21,507 nt of DNA from an uncultured Clostridia bacterium (GTDB lineage Bacteria; Bacillota; Clostridia; Christensenellales; CAG-314): the NCBI GenBank assembly GCA_934294965.1, contig CAKRAM010000068.1, positions 1-21,507 of the forward strand, in the 5' to 3' direction. Positions 1 through 7,802 of the stretch are shown in pieces; within the stretch, counting starts at the first letter, position 1, and each line of letters starts with the position of its first letter. The position numbers were made by a program, and so were the translations under genes. The notes beneath the pieces are model-generated. The model searched no databases, was not told the DNA's origin, and saw only the letters and a program-made list of their open reading frames with translations.

Positions 1-221
1 CTTTCGTCCCCGACTTTGTGCGTTTGGCGCGAAATGTTGCTCATTGCCTCGAAAATGATGCGATTATTGGGTTGATAGAAATCGTCCGGTTTTAGTTGGG
101 CAATGATATCCAACTGCCGAAGTTGATCCTTCATTATGCAACCCAAAACGTTTTGTTCCGCCTCCACGCTGTTGGGAAGGGTTATAAACGTTGTTGATTT
201 CGTTTCCGGAATTGTAGGCAT
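1..221 (-). CDS. dnaB: Replicative DNA helicase DnaB, N-terminal fragment
   Basis: The first 73 residues of the replicative helicase are present; the rest lies beyond the window edge. The visible part reads as the DnaB N-terminal domain: PNSVEAEQNVLGCIMKD (residues 17-33), then IAQLKPDDFYQPNNRIIFEAM, which match the family pattern of a Pro-x-x-x-Glu-Ala-Glu-Gln opening followed by a D-F-Y-x-x-x-x-R-x-I-F helix. In the family this domain forms the hexamer collar and contacts primase (DnaG) at the fork. The ATPase domain is not visible. The start is the ATG at 221-219, preceded by a clear AGGAGA ribosome site 7-8 bases upstream. The gene has its own promoter at 283-311. The call rests on the short N-terminal part but the match is distinctive. 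Confidence 0.88.
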   Translation of the reverse strand, partial: MPTIPETKSTTFITLPNSVEAEQNVLGCIMKDQLRQLDIIAQLKPDDFYQPNNRIIFEAMSNISRQTHKVGDE

Positions 222-282
222 CGTGTTATCTCCTGTGCAAAGCGAAAGCGTAAACCTCGCCGATACATACTTATACTTTTAG

Positions 283-311
283 ATTATACTATTATTTGCC
301 GCATAAATCAA
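283..311 (-). promoter_or_regulatory. Sigma-A type promoter of dnaB
   Basis: Reading the minus strand, a TTGATT -35 box (306-311) is followed after exactly 17 bases by a consensus TATAAT -10 box (283-288). The predicted transcript begins near 276, giving a leader of about 55 bases before the dnaB ATG at 221. It lies just downstream of the terminator that ends the vanW transcript, so dnaB appears to start its own transcription unit. Confidence 0.8.
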
Positions 312-334
312 TTATTTTGGGCGGAATTAGCGGC

Positions 335-374
335 AAAAAAGTGCCATATTTTGCGCAGTTAAACAAAACGGCAC
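335..374 (-). terminator. Rho-independent terminator after vanW
   Basis: On the minus strand GTGCC (374-370) pairs with GGCAC (345-341), and after a small internal loop TTTTG (353-349 on the plus strand) pairs with CAAAA (364-368). The loop is 10 bases. Six T residues (340-335) follow the stem directly. It sits 8 bases after the vanW stop codon and ends that transcript before the dnaB promoter. Confidence 0.75.
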
Positions 375-381
375 AACCTGC

Positions 382-1590
382 TTACCGCAAAGTTGCGCCG
401 CGCGCTATGATTTTGTCCACTTTTTTGTAATTGTCCGTTCGGATTTTCTTTCGGCAAACAAGTTTTTCGCCATCGTAGTACGCCAAATACGACGTGGATT
501 TTACACCGTCGCTGCCGCCTCGCACCACGGCAATTTGGTCGGTATAGACCAAATCCGGGAACTTTTTTTCGTCAACGATTTCCGTCACGGAAAATGGCTG
601 ACGAACTTCGTTGTTTTCCCGTTTGATTTGATAGCGATTTGGCTGCCCGTAGACGCAAAAAGTCAGTTTGCCTTCTTCCGCGCTTGCCGAGATGTACAGC
701 GGAAAATCGGTTGTGTTTTGAAAAGTCATATCCGCACTGCCGTAACTGACCATTGCGTCGAAGCCTGCCATTACGTAGGACGGAACAAGGCTGTGAGCGT
801 GGCACTTGGGGATAACGTCCGCAAGTAACAAGGCGTTGTACAGCGTGGTTGACACTTGACAAACGCCACCGCCGACGCCGTCGGTATAGAACCCGTCGGA
901 AATCACTTTGGCTGTTTTGTAGCCGTTTTCCACGGTTCGCTCGCCTACGACTTGATTGAAGGAAAACTGCTCGCCGGGCTGCACGGTTATGCCGTTTAGG
1001 CTGTCTGCCGCCCTTTTTACGTTGTGCCGACGGTTTTGCCCGCTGGAAGCAAACGAAGTGGTAAACTTGCCTTTTATCGCCGTGTTGCGTTTAAGTTCGC
1101 TTACCGTAACGGACTTGTGAGTGGCAATAGGCAAGGCTATTTTTTGCCCGCCGGAAGCGTTTATCATTGCGTAAAACAAGGCGGATTTGTCCACCTCCTT
1201 GCCGTCGACGCCCTCCGTGTAGGTAAACCCCTTTTTGCCGAAAGTTACGGTGGAATCGACCTTTTGTACGCAGACAAAATCGAATGTTTTTATGATATCG
1301 GAAAACCCAGGCAAAAGGTACTCGAAAACGGCATCTTGCGGCAGTCCGAGTTCCAGCAGTTGCCTGCACCGCACGGCTTTGATTTTTGCCGAACCGTAGT
1401 AAGCGTGGGAATCGGCGTCGTCTTGCGGCAAAATACGCTCGGACAAATTGTACGACACAACAACGCCGTCGTGATAAACTTGCACGTTGACGTTCCAAGG
1501 CGCAACGTTTGCCCAAGCCGTTTGACCAAAAACAAAAACGCCCGCAAAAGCGAGCGCAAAGAGAACAAATAATATCGATAGTTTTTTCAT
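382..1590 (-). CDS. VanW family protein, secreted or membrane-anchored
   Basis: A 402-residue protein. Residues 1-27 form a signal peptide or single anchor (MKK, then a hydrophobic run ending in an AWA-type cleavage site), so the rest probably lies outside the cytoplasm. The VanW domain spans about 195-325: QFSFNQVVGERT (208-219), GVGGGVCQVSTTLYNA (238-253), HAHSLVPSYV (264-273) and GFDAMVSYGSADMTFQN (276-292). VanW was named from vancomycin-resistance clusters, but its biochemical role is not established and chromosomal copies like this one are common in Firmicutes, so this is not evidence of resistance. The first ~190 residues match no domain I recognise. Its ATG overlaps the stop codon of the PHP gene upstream (ATGA), implying translational coupling; a GGGG stretch lies 3 bases before the ATG. 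Confidence 0.85.
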   Translation of the reverse strand: MKKLSILFVLFALAFAGVFVFGQTAWANVAPWNVNVQVYHDGVVVSYNLSERILPQDDADSHAYYGSAKIKAVRCRQLLELGLPQDAVFEYLLPGFSDIIKTFDFVCVQKVDSTVTFGKKGFTYTEGVDGKEVDKSALFYAMINASGGQKIALPIATHKSVTVSELKRNTAIKGKFTTSFASSGQNRRHNVKRAADSLNGITVQPGEQFSFNQVVGERTVENGYKTAKVISDGFYTDGVGGGVCQVSTTLYNALLLADVIPKCHAHSLVPSYVMAGFDAMVSYGSADMTFQNTTDFPLYISASAEEGKLTFCVYGQPNRYQIKRENNEVRQPFSVTEIVDEKKFPDLVYTDQIAVVRGGSDGVKSTSYLAYYDGEKLVCRKKIRTDNYKKVDKIIARGATLR

Positions 1591-2396
1591 ATCCCCAATA
1601 TTTTACGAGTGTAAGCGGACGGCGAAAAACTTTGTGTTCCCAGCACGACACCGTGCGTGTAGTCGTGAAAGTCGCTACCGCCCGTTACGATAAGCTTGTA
1701 TTTTTTTGCCATTTTTGTGTAGAACTTTCGCTCGTCGTTATTATGTGTAAAATATTGTGCTTCTATGCCGCCCAAGCCTGCCAAAACAAGCGGACGAAGA
1801 AATTTTTCAAATTCCGAAAAGTCCAGCCGAAGTTGCTTGGGGTGAGCCAATACGGGAATGCCGCCGAAACGCAGGGCAAAACGTATGCCGTCCACGGGAG
1901 AAAGCCGTTCCGACTTGACGTAGCAACACTTGTTCACGCCCAAGTACTTGTCGAAAACTTCCGGAACGTCCTTGCAGTAGCCCAAACGCACCATTTCCCT
2001 TGCAATGACGCCTCTGCCGATTGTGCCGTGACTTTTTAGGCTGCCTAGGTCTATGTCGACACCGTACTGATGAAGTTTTTCCACAAGCAAAGCGTTGCGT
2101 TGCTGCCGTAGTCCTACAATTTTTGCCAATTCCGAATCGAAAGACGGATCGTCCATGTTGACGTTATACGCAAGCAAATGCACTTCCCTATCGCCCATGC
2201 AGGAGAGTTCCGCACCGACAATATAGCCCATGCCGACCTGCTTTGCGTACTCCGCCGCCACTTTAACTCCGTCAAAAGTGTCGTGGTCGGTAATCGCTAT
2301 GCAGTCTAATCTTTTTTGCTTTGCCATATCGATAAGTTTTTGCGGAGTAAAAATTCCGTCGGAAAAATTCGAATGGACGTGAAGATCACATTTCAT
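1587..2396 (-). CDS. PHP-domain phosphoesterase, RNase AM/TrpH-like
   Basis: A 269-residue PHP (polymerase and histidinol phosphatase) domain protein. Metal-binding motifs are in order: DLHVHSNFSDG (H6, H8, D13), ITDHDT (D37, H38, D39), GAELS (E63), the VHLLAY histidine (H73), an LAHP motif near residue 185 and GGSDFH (D242, H244). This is the complete trinuclear-metal set of the TrpH/YciV group; characterised members are 5'-3' exonucleases acting on short RNA or nucleotide 3',5'-bisphosphate phosphatases, and the substrate here cannot be told. The start is fixed because the first motif begins at residue 4. There is no ribosome site before the ATG; a promoter lies so close that the transcript should begin at or beside the ATG. 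The stop overlaps the vanW start. Confidence 0.88.
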   Translation of the reverse strand: MKCDLHVHSNFSDGIFTPQKLIDMAKQKRLDCIAITDHDTFDGVKVAAEYAKQVGMGYIVGAELSCMGDREVHLLAYNVNMDDPSFDSELAKIVGLRQQRNALLVEKLHQYGVDIDLGSLKSHGTIGRGVIAREMVRLGYCKDVPEVFDKYLGVNKCCYVKSERLSPVDGIRFALRFGGIPVLAHPKQLRLDFSEFEKFLRPLVLAGLGGIEAQYFTHNNDERKFYTKMAKKYKLIVTGGSDFHDYTHGVVLGTQSFSPSAYTRKILGI

Positions 2397-2402
2397 ATCG
2401 AA

Positions 2403-2431
2403 ATATTACCAAATTTGGCGCAATTTGTCAA
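2403..2431 (-). promoter_or_regulatory. Promoter of the PHP-vanW unit, giving a probable leaderless mRNA
   Basis: On the minus strand a perfect TTGACA (2426-2431) is followed after 17 bases by TAATAT (2403-2408), which is preceded by TGG and so has the extended -10 dinucleotide. Only six bases separate the -10 box from the ATG at 2396, so the usual start point falls on the ATG itself or within a base or two of it. Confidence 0.75.
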
Positions 2432-2512
2432 TGATATGCAACAATACAAGCAATTGTTGGGAAAATTACTTTTCGGCGGCGACGTTTCGACAAAAATATG
2501 AATAAATGCGGA

Positions 2513-2587
2513 AAATGCAAAAACAAACGCGATTTTGAACTGCGGATTTGGGCGAAAATGCAATGTTTTGCTAAAAAATAAATGCAA
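2513..2587. repeat. Three direct copies of AAATGCAA
   Basis: The octamer AAATGCAA occurs at 2513-2520, 2556-2563 and 2580-2587; the first two extend to GAAAATGCAA. They lie in AT-rich non-coding DNA, 80-160 bases upstream of the PHP promoter and beyond the V-ATPase terminator. They could be binding sites or chance in AT-rich sequence. I see nothing else in 2432-2597. Confidence 0.35.
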
Positions 2588-2597
2588 ATTGCGCTTG

Positions 2598-2638
2598 ACA
2601 AACAAAAACCGAAAGCGGCAAAATGACGTCACTTTCGG
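2598..2638 (-). terminator. Rho-independent terminator of the V-ATPase operon
   Basis: On the minus strand CCGAAAGTG (2638-2630) pairs with CGCTTTCGG (2617-2609): nine pairs with one G-U wobble, a 12-base loop, and a TTTTTGTTTG tract (2608-2599). It lies about 110 bases after the ntpD stop codon and is the only good intrinsic terminator seen downstream of the eleven-gene unit. Confidence 0.85.
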
Positions 2639-2653
2639 CAGTAAACTTTTTAA

Positions 2654-2684
2654 TATTTTAGAATGCGTACCCTTATCTAAAATA
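2654..2684 (-). other. Perfect 9-bp hairpin just before the operon terminator
   Basis: TATTTTAGA (2654-2662) and TCTAAAATA (2676-2684) are perfect inverted repeats around a 13-base loop. The RNA would carry this AU-rich hairpin 15 bases before the terminator hairpin. No T tract follows it, so it is not itself a typical terminator; 3' end protection or a processing site is possible. Confidence 0.55.
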
Positions 2685-2749
2685 CGCGTGCGCGCATGTC
2701 GACAGCAATGAATAGCAAAACAATCCGTCGTCGAATTTTTCAACCGACA

Positions 2750-3376
2750 CTAGCTATTGATCATATCTTTGACTTTCATCAAACGCACCGTTGCCGAACG
2801 TTCGCTTTCGTCCAACTTCATTTTGATGTACTTGATGGTTTCGGCAAGTTGCGGAATCATTATGTTTTCCAACGCGTTTACGCGACGTTTGTTCTTTTCG
2901 ATTTCGTCGGCAAGCATGTTGCAGGTTTTTTCCGTTTCGGCAAGTTTGATGAGTTTGTACAACACGGCGTTAAGTCCGCGCAACGCTCCGTCCAAGCGCT
3001 CGGTTCCCGACAGAAAACTGTACGGATACAGGTCACCTGCTTTTTGCTCCTCGATTTCGATTTGCGGAACGTCGATGCCCATCATCTTGCGTTTGCCACA
3101 ATTTAGGCGCACGGCAGTGGACGGCATCAAAACCGCCTCTTCCACCACGCGTGAATCGTCGCTTGCGCGCGCGGAAGTGAAACTTGCCAATGCTTCGGCA
3201 AGTTCCTTTTCCGTTTCGGCACGAAGACGTTTGTTTTCCTCCGCAACCGAAATGAAGCGACGAATCATCTCGTCGGTTTTATCTTTTAGCAATTTGTGAC
3301 CGCGCGTAGCCGTTTTGAGCCTTGATTGAAGGCGCTTCATCTCCATACGCGTGGGGTTCACGCTCATAACTGCCAT
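2750..3376 (-). CDS. ntpD: V-type ATP synthase/ATPase subunit D
   Basis: A 208-residue protein of the normal length for the central-stalk D subunit, which forms the long antiparallel coiled coil that turns inside the A3B3 head and connects through F and C to the membrane ring. The N-terminus (NPTRMEMKRLQSRLKTATRGHKLLKDK is the region, residues 7-33) is the typical D-subunit opening, followed by long charged helices and a C-terminal helix (LENIMIPQLAETIKYIKMKL region). It begins 2 bases after the ntpB stop, with GAGGAA as ribosome site. It is the last gene of the operon. A non-coding stretch of 353 bases follows, holding a hairpin, the terminator, three short repeats and the promoter of the PHP gene. 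Confidence 0.95.
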   Translation of the reverse strand: MAVMSVNPTRMEMKRLQSRLKTATRGHKLLKDKTDEMIRRFISVAEENKRLRAETEKELAEALASFTSARASDDSRVVEEAVLMPSTAVRLNCGKRKMMGIDVPQIEIEEQKAGDLYPYSFLSGTERLDGALRGLNAVLYKLIKLAETEKTCNMLADEIEKNKRRVNALENIMIPQLAETIKYIKMKLDESERSATVRLMKVKDMINS

Positions 3377-3378
3377 AC

Positions 3379-4758
3379 TTATTCCTCGTAAGGTTTGTAA
3401 TATTCGTCCAACATTTCGTCGGAAATACGTTTAAGTTCGCTGCGAGGCAAAATTCCGAGCAACTTCCAGCCTAAATCCAAAGTTTCCTCTATCGTTCTGT
3501 TGGTATTGAAACCTTGAGCGATGTACTGCTTTTCGAACTCTACGGCAAATTTTGCATACAGTTTGTCTACGTCCGACAAGGCGGCTTCGCCCAAAATTGC
3601 CGAAAGTTCTTTTGCTTCCTTACCTTGCGCGTATGCCGAGAACAATTGGTTCATCGTGCCTGCGTGGTCGGCGCGGGTTTTGCCTTTGCCTATGCCCTTG
3701 TCCTTCAAACGGGACAGGCTGGGAAGAACGTCGATGGGAGGATTGTAGCCACGCTTGTACAAATCGCGCGACAAAATGATTTGCCCTTCGGTAATATATC
3801 CGGTAAGGTCTGGAATCGGGTGCGTTTTGTCGTCTTCCGGCATGGACAAAATGGGAATTTGCGTTATACTGCCGCTGTTACCGTGAATACGTCCTGCGCG
3901 CTCGTAGAGCGATGCCAAGTCCGTGTACATGTATCCGGGGTAACCTCTACGACCGGGAACTTCCTTTCTTGCTGCCGAAGTTTCGCGAAGCGCTTCTGCA
4001 TAGTTTGTGATGTCCGTAAGAATTACAAGCACTTGCATGCCCTTTTCGAACGCCAAATACTCTGCGGCGGTCAAAGCCATACGCGGAGTGGAAATACGTT
4101 CGATTGCCGGATCGTTTGCAAGGTTGATGAACATAACCGTACGTTCGATTGCGCCGGTTTTGTTGAAGTCCTTTATAAAGTAGTCGGCTTCTTCGTAAGT
4201 GATACCCATTGCGCCGAACACTACCGCAAACTTTTCGTCGTCGCCCAAAACTTTGGCTTGACGAGCGATTTGTGCGGCAAGTTGCGCGTGAGGAAGTCCG
4301 CTTGCGGAAAATACGGGAAGTTTTTGTCCGCGAACGAGAGTGTTAAGTCCGTCGATTGCCGAAATTCCCGTTTGAATAAATTCGTTGGGATAATCGCGCG
4401 CGTAGGGATTGATGGGTTGACCGTTGATATCCAAACGCTCGTCGGCAATGATCGGCGCGCCGCCGTCGATGGGTTCGCCCATACCGTTGAATACTCTGCC
4501 GAGCATATCTTCGGAAACGGCAAGTTCCAAACTTCTGCCCAAGAAGCGCGCCTTGGATGTGGCAATTTTCAGTCCTTGTGTGCCTTCGAACAACTGCACC
4601 AATGCGCGATCGCCGTTGACTTCCCACACTTTGCCCTTGCGGGTTTCGCCATTTTCCTGCGTGATTTCCACAAGTTCGTTGTAGGCAACGCCCTCGACGT
4701 GGTCCACAAGCATCAAAGGTCCGACAACTTCTCGAATGGTTTTATATTCCTTAAACAT
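3379..4758 (-). CDS. ntpB: V-type ATP synthase/ATPase subunit B
   Basis: A 459-residue non-catalytic head subunit that alternates with A in the A3B3 hexamer. The normal P-loop is replaced by SASGLPHA (151-158), as expected for B subunits, which bind but do not hydrolyse nucleotide. The segment DVLPSLSRLKDKGIG places arginine R350 at the position of the known arginine finger of Enterococcus hirae NtpB. Length and motifs are complete. The ATG lies inside the end of ntpA (8-base overlap), with AAAGGAG within the ntpA coding sequence as ribosome site, so translation of A and B is probably coupled, which suits their equal numbers in the complex. Confidence 0.97.
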   Translation of the reverse strand: MFKEYKTIREVVGPLMLVDHVEGVAYNELVEITQENGETRKGKVWEVNGDRALVQLFEGTQGLKIATSKARFLGRSLELAVSEDMLGRVFNGMGEPIDGGAPIIADERLDINGQPINPYARDYPNEFIQTGISAIDGLNTLVRGQKLPVFSASGLPHAQLAAQIARQAKVLGDDEKFAVVFGAMGITYEEADYFIKDFNKTGAIERTVMFINLANDPAIERISTPRMALTAAEYLAFEKGMQVLVILTDITNYAEALRETSAARKEVPGRRGYPGYMYTDLASLYERAGRIHGNSGSITQIPILSMPEDDKTHPIPDLTGYITEGQIILSRDLYKRGYNPPIDVLPSLSRLKDKGIGKGKTRADHAGTMNQLFSAYAQGKEAKELSAILGEAALSDVDKLYAKFAVEFEKQYIAQGFNTNRTIEETLDLGWKLLGILPRSELKRISDEMLDEYYKPYEE

Positions 4759-6508
4759 TTGCTTCTCCTTTATTTACGAGAGCCGAAATTTCTTTTTTGA
4801 GAGTGCGTTGAATTTCGTCCAACTTGAACAATTCGTTTTCAGGAACGTACTTTGCACGACCGATTTGTTCGCGAACGGGCAAAGCAAGCAGGTCTTTTAG
4901 TTCCACGTCGGAATCCAGCGCGGCGGTAGCCTCGTGATAGAATCCCAAAATGAGTTTCATCATCTTGTGTTGCTTTTCCAAGGACGTGTAGGTATCCACT
5001 TCGTGGAAGGCGTTTTGGTGCAGGTAGTCTTCGCGAATGGACTTTGCCGTTTCCATAGTCAAACGGTCCTTTGCGCCCAGTGCGTCCATACCTACCAAAC
5101 GGACGATTTCGTTAAGTTGACTTTCTTCCTGCAAGACGAAACGAAGTTCGGATTTGAGTTGATTGAAGTCCGAAGCGACGTTTTCGGCGTACCAATCTTC
5201 CAATTTGTCGTCATAAAGCGAATAACTGGTAAGCCAATCGATTGCGGGGAAGTGGCGTTTGTATGCCAAACTTGCCGACAAACCCCAAAATACTTTTACG
5301 ATACGCAACGTTGCCTGCGATACGGGCTCGGAAAGGTCGCCGCCCGGAGGAGAAACGGCTCCTATTGCCGAAATTGCGCCGATATTATCGTTGCTGCCCA
5401 AAACCTTTACTATGCCGGCTCTTTCGTAGAACTCCGCAAGACGGCTGGACAAATACGCGGGATAGCCTTCTTCACCCGGCATTTCTTCCAAACGACCGGA
5501 CATTTCGCGAAGTGCTTCCGCCCAACGAGATGTGCTATCCGCCATGATTGCCACGGTGTAGCCCATATCGCGGAAGTATTCCGCAATGGTTATACCTGTG
5601 TAGATACTTGCTTCACGAGCGGCAACCGGCATATCCGAAGTGTTGGCTATAAGCACGGTACGCTTCATGAGCGGTTCGCCCGATTTTGGATCTTTAAGTT
5701 CGGGAAATTCCCTCAAAACGTCGGTCATTTCGTTGCCGCGTTCGCCGCAACCTACGTAAACGATGATGTCGGCATCAGCCCACTTTGCAAGTTGGTGCTG
5801 CACTACCGTTTTGCCGCTTCCGAAAGGACCGGGAACGGCAGCCACGCCGCCTTTTGCTATGGGGAACAACGTGTCGATTACGCGTTGACCTGTTACCATT
5901 GGCAAATCAGGAGCCATTTTGGACTTATACGGACGACCTTTACGAACGGGCCACTTTTGCAACATGGAAACGTTTTTGTCGCCAATGGTTGCAATTGTTT
6001 GTTCGATTGTGTAGTCGCCTTCTTCGGCAACCGACGTAACAACGCCTTGAACGCCGTAAGGCACCATGATTTTGTGCAGAACGACGGACGTTTCCTGCAC
6101 GGTACCCAAAACGTCGCCGGGCATTACGCTATCACCGGATTTTGCCACCGGCACAAAATGCCATTTGCGCAAACGATCGAGAGAATTGACTTCGATACCT
6201 CTGCCTATACGGTTGCCGGATTTTTCCATCAACACGTTAAGCGGACGTTGAATACCGTCGAAAATGCCCTCGATAAGCCCCGGAGCAAGTTCAACCGAAA
6301 GGGGTGCGCCCGTGGAAACGACTTCGTCGCCCACTTTAAGTCCGCCGGTTTCCTCGTAGACCTGCACGCTGGCTTTGTCGCCGCGCAGCTCGATAACTTC
6401 GCCGATAAGCTTTTTATCCGAAACCTTTACAACGTCGTACATTTCGACGTCGGCAAGATTTTCCGCAACGATCAGCGGTCCGCTGACCTTGATAATTCTT
6501 CCAACCAT
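4751..6508 (-). CDS. ntpA: V-type ATP synthase/ATPase catalytic subunit A
   Basis: A 585-residue catalytic subunit. The Walker A loop is GPFGSGKT (227-234), and VGCGERGNEM (252-261) carries the conserved glutamates of the catalytic site. The additional non-homologous region that distinguishes V/A-type A subunits from F-type beta lies before the P-loop (roughly 110-200, including the MPGDVLGTV segment). The later DSTSRWAEALREMSGRLEEMPGEEGYPAYL stretch is a hallmark of the family (residue range about 325-355). It should form the three catalytic interfaces with B and drive, or be driven by, rotation of D/F. Start and stop overlap neighbours: TAATG with the F subunit gene, and 8 bases with ntpB. 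No odd features. Confidence 0.97.
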   Translation of the reverse strand: MVGRIIKVSGPLIVAENLADVEMYDVVKVSDKKLIGEVIELRGDKASVQVYEETGGLKVGDEVVSTGAPLSVELAPGLIEGIFDGIQRPLNVLMEKSGNRIGRGIEVNSLDRLRKWHFVPVAKSGDSVMPGDVLGTVQETSVVLHKIMVPYGVQGVVTSVAEEGDYTIEQTIATIGDKNVSMLQKWPVRKGRPYKSKMAPDLPMVTGQRVIDTLFPIAKGGVAAVPGPFGSGKTVVQHQLAKWADADIIVYVGCGERGNEMTDVLREFPELKDPKSGEPLMKRTVLIANTSDMPVAAREASIYTGITIAEYFRDMGYTVAIMADSTSRWAEALREMSGRLEEMPGEEGYPAYLSSRLAEFYERAGIVKVLGSNDNIGAISAIGAVSPPGGDLSEPVSQATLRIVKVFWGLSASLAYKRHFPAIDWLTSYSLYDDKLEDWYAENVASDFNQLKSELRFVLQEESQLNEIVRLVGMDALGAKDRLTMETAKSIREDYLHQNAFHEVDTYTSLEKQHKMMKLILGFYHEATAALDSDVELKDLLALPVREQIGRAKYVPENELFKLDEIQRTLKKEISALVNKGEANV

Positions 6509-6837
6509 TATTTTTCCTCTTTGTTAAAAATGATGTCTACGCCGATTGCTTTTTCCACGTCGCTCTTTATTCCTCTCATTCCGAAACCGGAACTTTCCGT
6601 GCCGGTTGCAATGGGAATGATTGCCGGATATGCGCGTGTTTTGGCTTTGGCAAGAGTTTCGGGAATCAATTCGGCAAGATTTTCCGCAAGAAAAACCACC
6701 GCATAACTGTCCTGCGAGAGTTTTTTCAGCAGCGTTTGCGCCTGCTCCGCCGTTGTTGCATCGAACACGTCCACGCCGACGGCTTTGAACGCAAGCACCG
6801 TATCTTTATCTCCGATAACCGCGATTTTGTTTGTCAT
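6508..6837 (-). CDS. ntpG: V-type ATP synthase/ATPase subunit F (NtpG)
   Basis: A 109-residue protein with the expected length and fold pattern of the small F subunit: IAVIGDKDTVLAFKAVGV at residues 5-22, then alternating strands and helices and a conserved YPAIIPI-type strand. It binds the D subunit in the central stalk and is thought to influence coupling. Naming differs between schemes: it is NtpG in Enterococcus hirae and AtpF in most bacterial annotations. It overlaps by one base with both the gene before (ntpC, TAATG) and the gene after (ntpA, TAATG), so expression is tightly coupled. Confidence 0.92.
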   Translation of the reverse strand: MTNKIAVIGDKDTVLAFKAVGVDVFDATTAEQAQTLLKKLSQDSYAVVFLAENLAELIPETLAKAKTRAYPAIIPIATGTESSGFGMRGIKSDVEKAIGVDIIFNKEEK

Positions 6838-7799
6838 TACTTTATATTTTCCTTAATTTTATCCGCATCCAGCCCGTTTTTGACTGCGATGACGATATAA
6901 CGAATGTTGTCTATTTCGTCGCACTTTTTGTAGAAGTAGTCCGCAAGCGGCTGTAAAGTGAGCGCGTCCGCATAGGCGCGAACGATTTCGTCCCTGCCGC
7001 GTTTTGCCGCCTTTTCCGCCTCTACGAGGCTATCGACGTTATTACAAAGCGAATAGAACTTGCGGTAAACTTCCGACAAGACTTCGGCATTTGCTCCGTC
7101 GTAGAGCGACGAAAGGACTTTTGCCGAGATTGTTCCGCGACGAATGACGTTTTCCTCGAACGCTTCTTGGCTTAGTCCCGCTTTTTTGGCGCGGAAAATA
7201 AGCATAAGATTGCGAGTGTCCACTTCCCAAGCGAACAACTTTTTGAGCAGTTTGCCCTTGCCGCAAATCGACGCGACTTGCATGTCGCAATACATGGAGT
7301 TATCCAAAATTTTGTCGATAACCTGCGGACTGCGATTGCCGTCGGCAAATTGACCGTCGATCTCTCGGCAGGCATACGCCATTGCCGAACTGCAAACCGA
7401 ATAGTTGTCATTGACGAAATCCGCCTGCAACTTTTGCGGATCGTAGGTTGCTCCTACAAAGCAGTACGGAGTGCCGTCGGTGCGCATGTACTTACTTTTC
7501 ATAAGTACTTTGGCGTTTACGTAGTCGAACTTGGCAAAAAAGTACTTTTGCGCCTGTTTGTCGTAGCAGGACTCGGCAAAAAGTTTAAGCAGTTCGTCCG
7601 TTTCGGCTTTGAGCAACAACTCGTAGTCGTTGGGGGTTGCTATCGTCAAGCCTCCGCCCACACCGCTTTCGGTAAGTATTCGCACGCACTCGGCAACGGA
7701 AACGCTTTCGGCAAGTCGGTTAAACTTGTCGCGTCCCCACAACTTTGTGGACATGACGGCAATTCTTCCGTTGGCGAAAATTTGATCTCCCGTAGCCAT
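6837..7799 (-). CDS. ntpC: V-type ATP synthase/ATPase subunit C
   Basis: A 320-residue protein in the position and size range of the C (V-type d/AC39) subunit, the funnel-shaped adaptor that joins the D/F shaft to the membrane rotor ring. Recognisable family features include the YVNAKVLMKSKY segment, shared with AC39-type proteins, and repeated helical blocks with RGTIS-like and DNIRYIVIAVKNG motifs toward the C-terminus. No catalytic residues are expected. It starts 3 bases after the E subunit stop, with a GGAGAG ribosome site, and ends in a one-base overlap with the F gene. Identification rests mainly on gene order plus these motifs, and is firm. Confidence 0.93.
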   Translation of the reverse strand: MATGDQIFANGRIAVMSTKLWGRDKFNRLAESVSVAECVRILTESGVGGGLTIATPNDYELLLKAETDELLKLFAESCYDKQAQKYFFAKFDYVNAKVLMKSKYMRTDGTPYCFVGATYDPQKLQADFVNDNYSVCSSAMAYACREIDGQFADGNRSPQVIDKILDNSMYCDMQVASICGKGKLLKKLFAWEVDTRNLMLIFRAKKAGLSQEAFEENVIRRGTISAKVLSSLYDGANAEVLSEVYRKFYSLCNNVDSLVEAEKAAKRGRDEIVRAYADALTLQPLADYFYKKCDEIDNIRYIVIAVKNGLDADKIKENIK

Positions 7800-7802
7800 A
7801 GT

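Noticed and set aside
382..1590. VanW as a sign of vancomycin resistance
   Set aside because: No vanS, vanR, vanH, vanX or ligase gene is nearby, and chromosomal VanW-domain proteins are common in Firmicutes.
2393..2743. 116-residue minus-strand frame in the gap after ntpD
   Set aside because: It covers the terminator, both hairpins and the PHP promoter, and its low-complexity F/K/S-rich sequence looks non-coding.
4934..6706. 590-residue plus-strand frame opposite ntpA, and a 428-residue one opposite ntpB (3514-4800)
   Set aside because: They are antisense shadows of strongly conserved genes, rich in C, H and F, with no recognisable domains.
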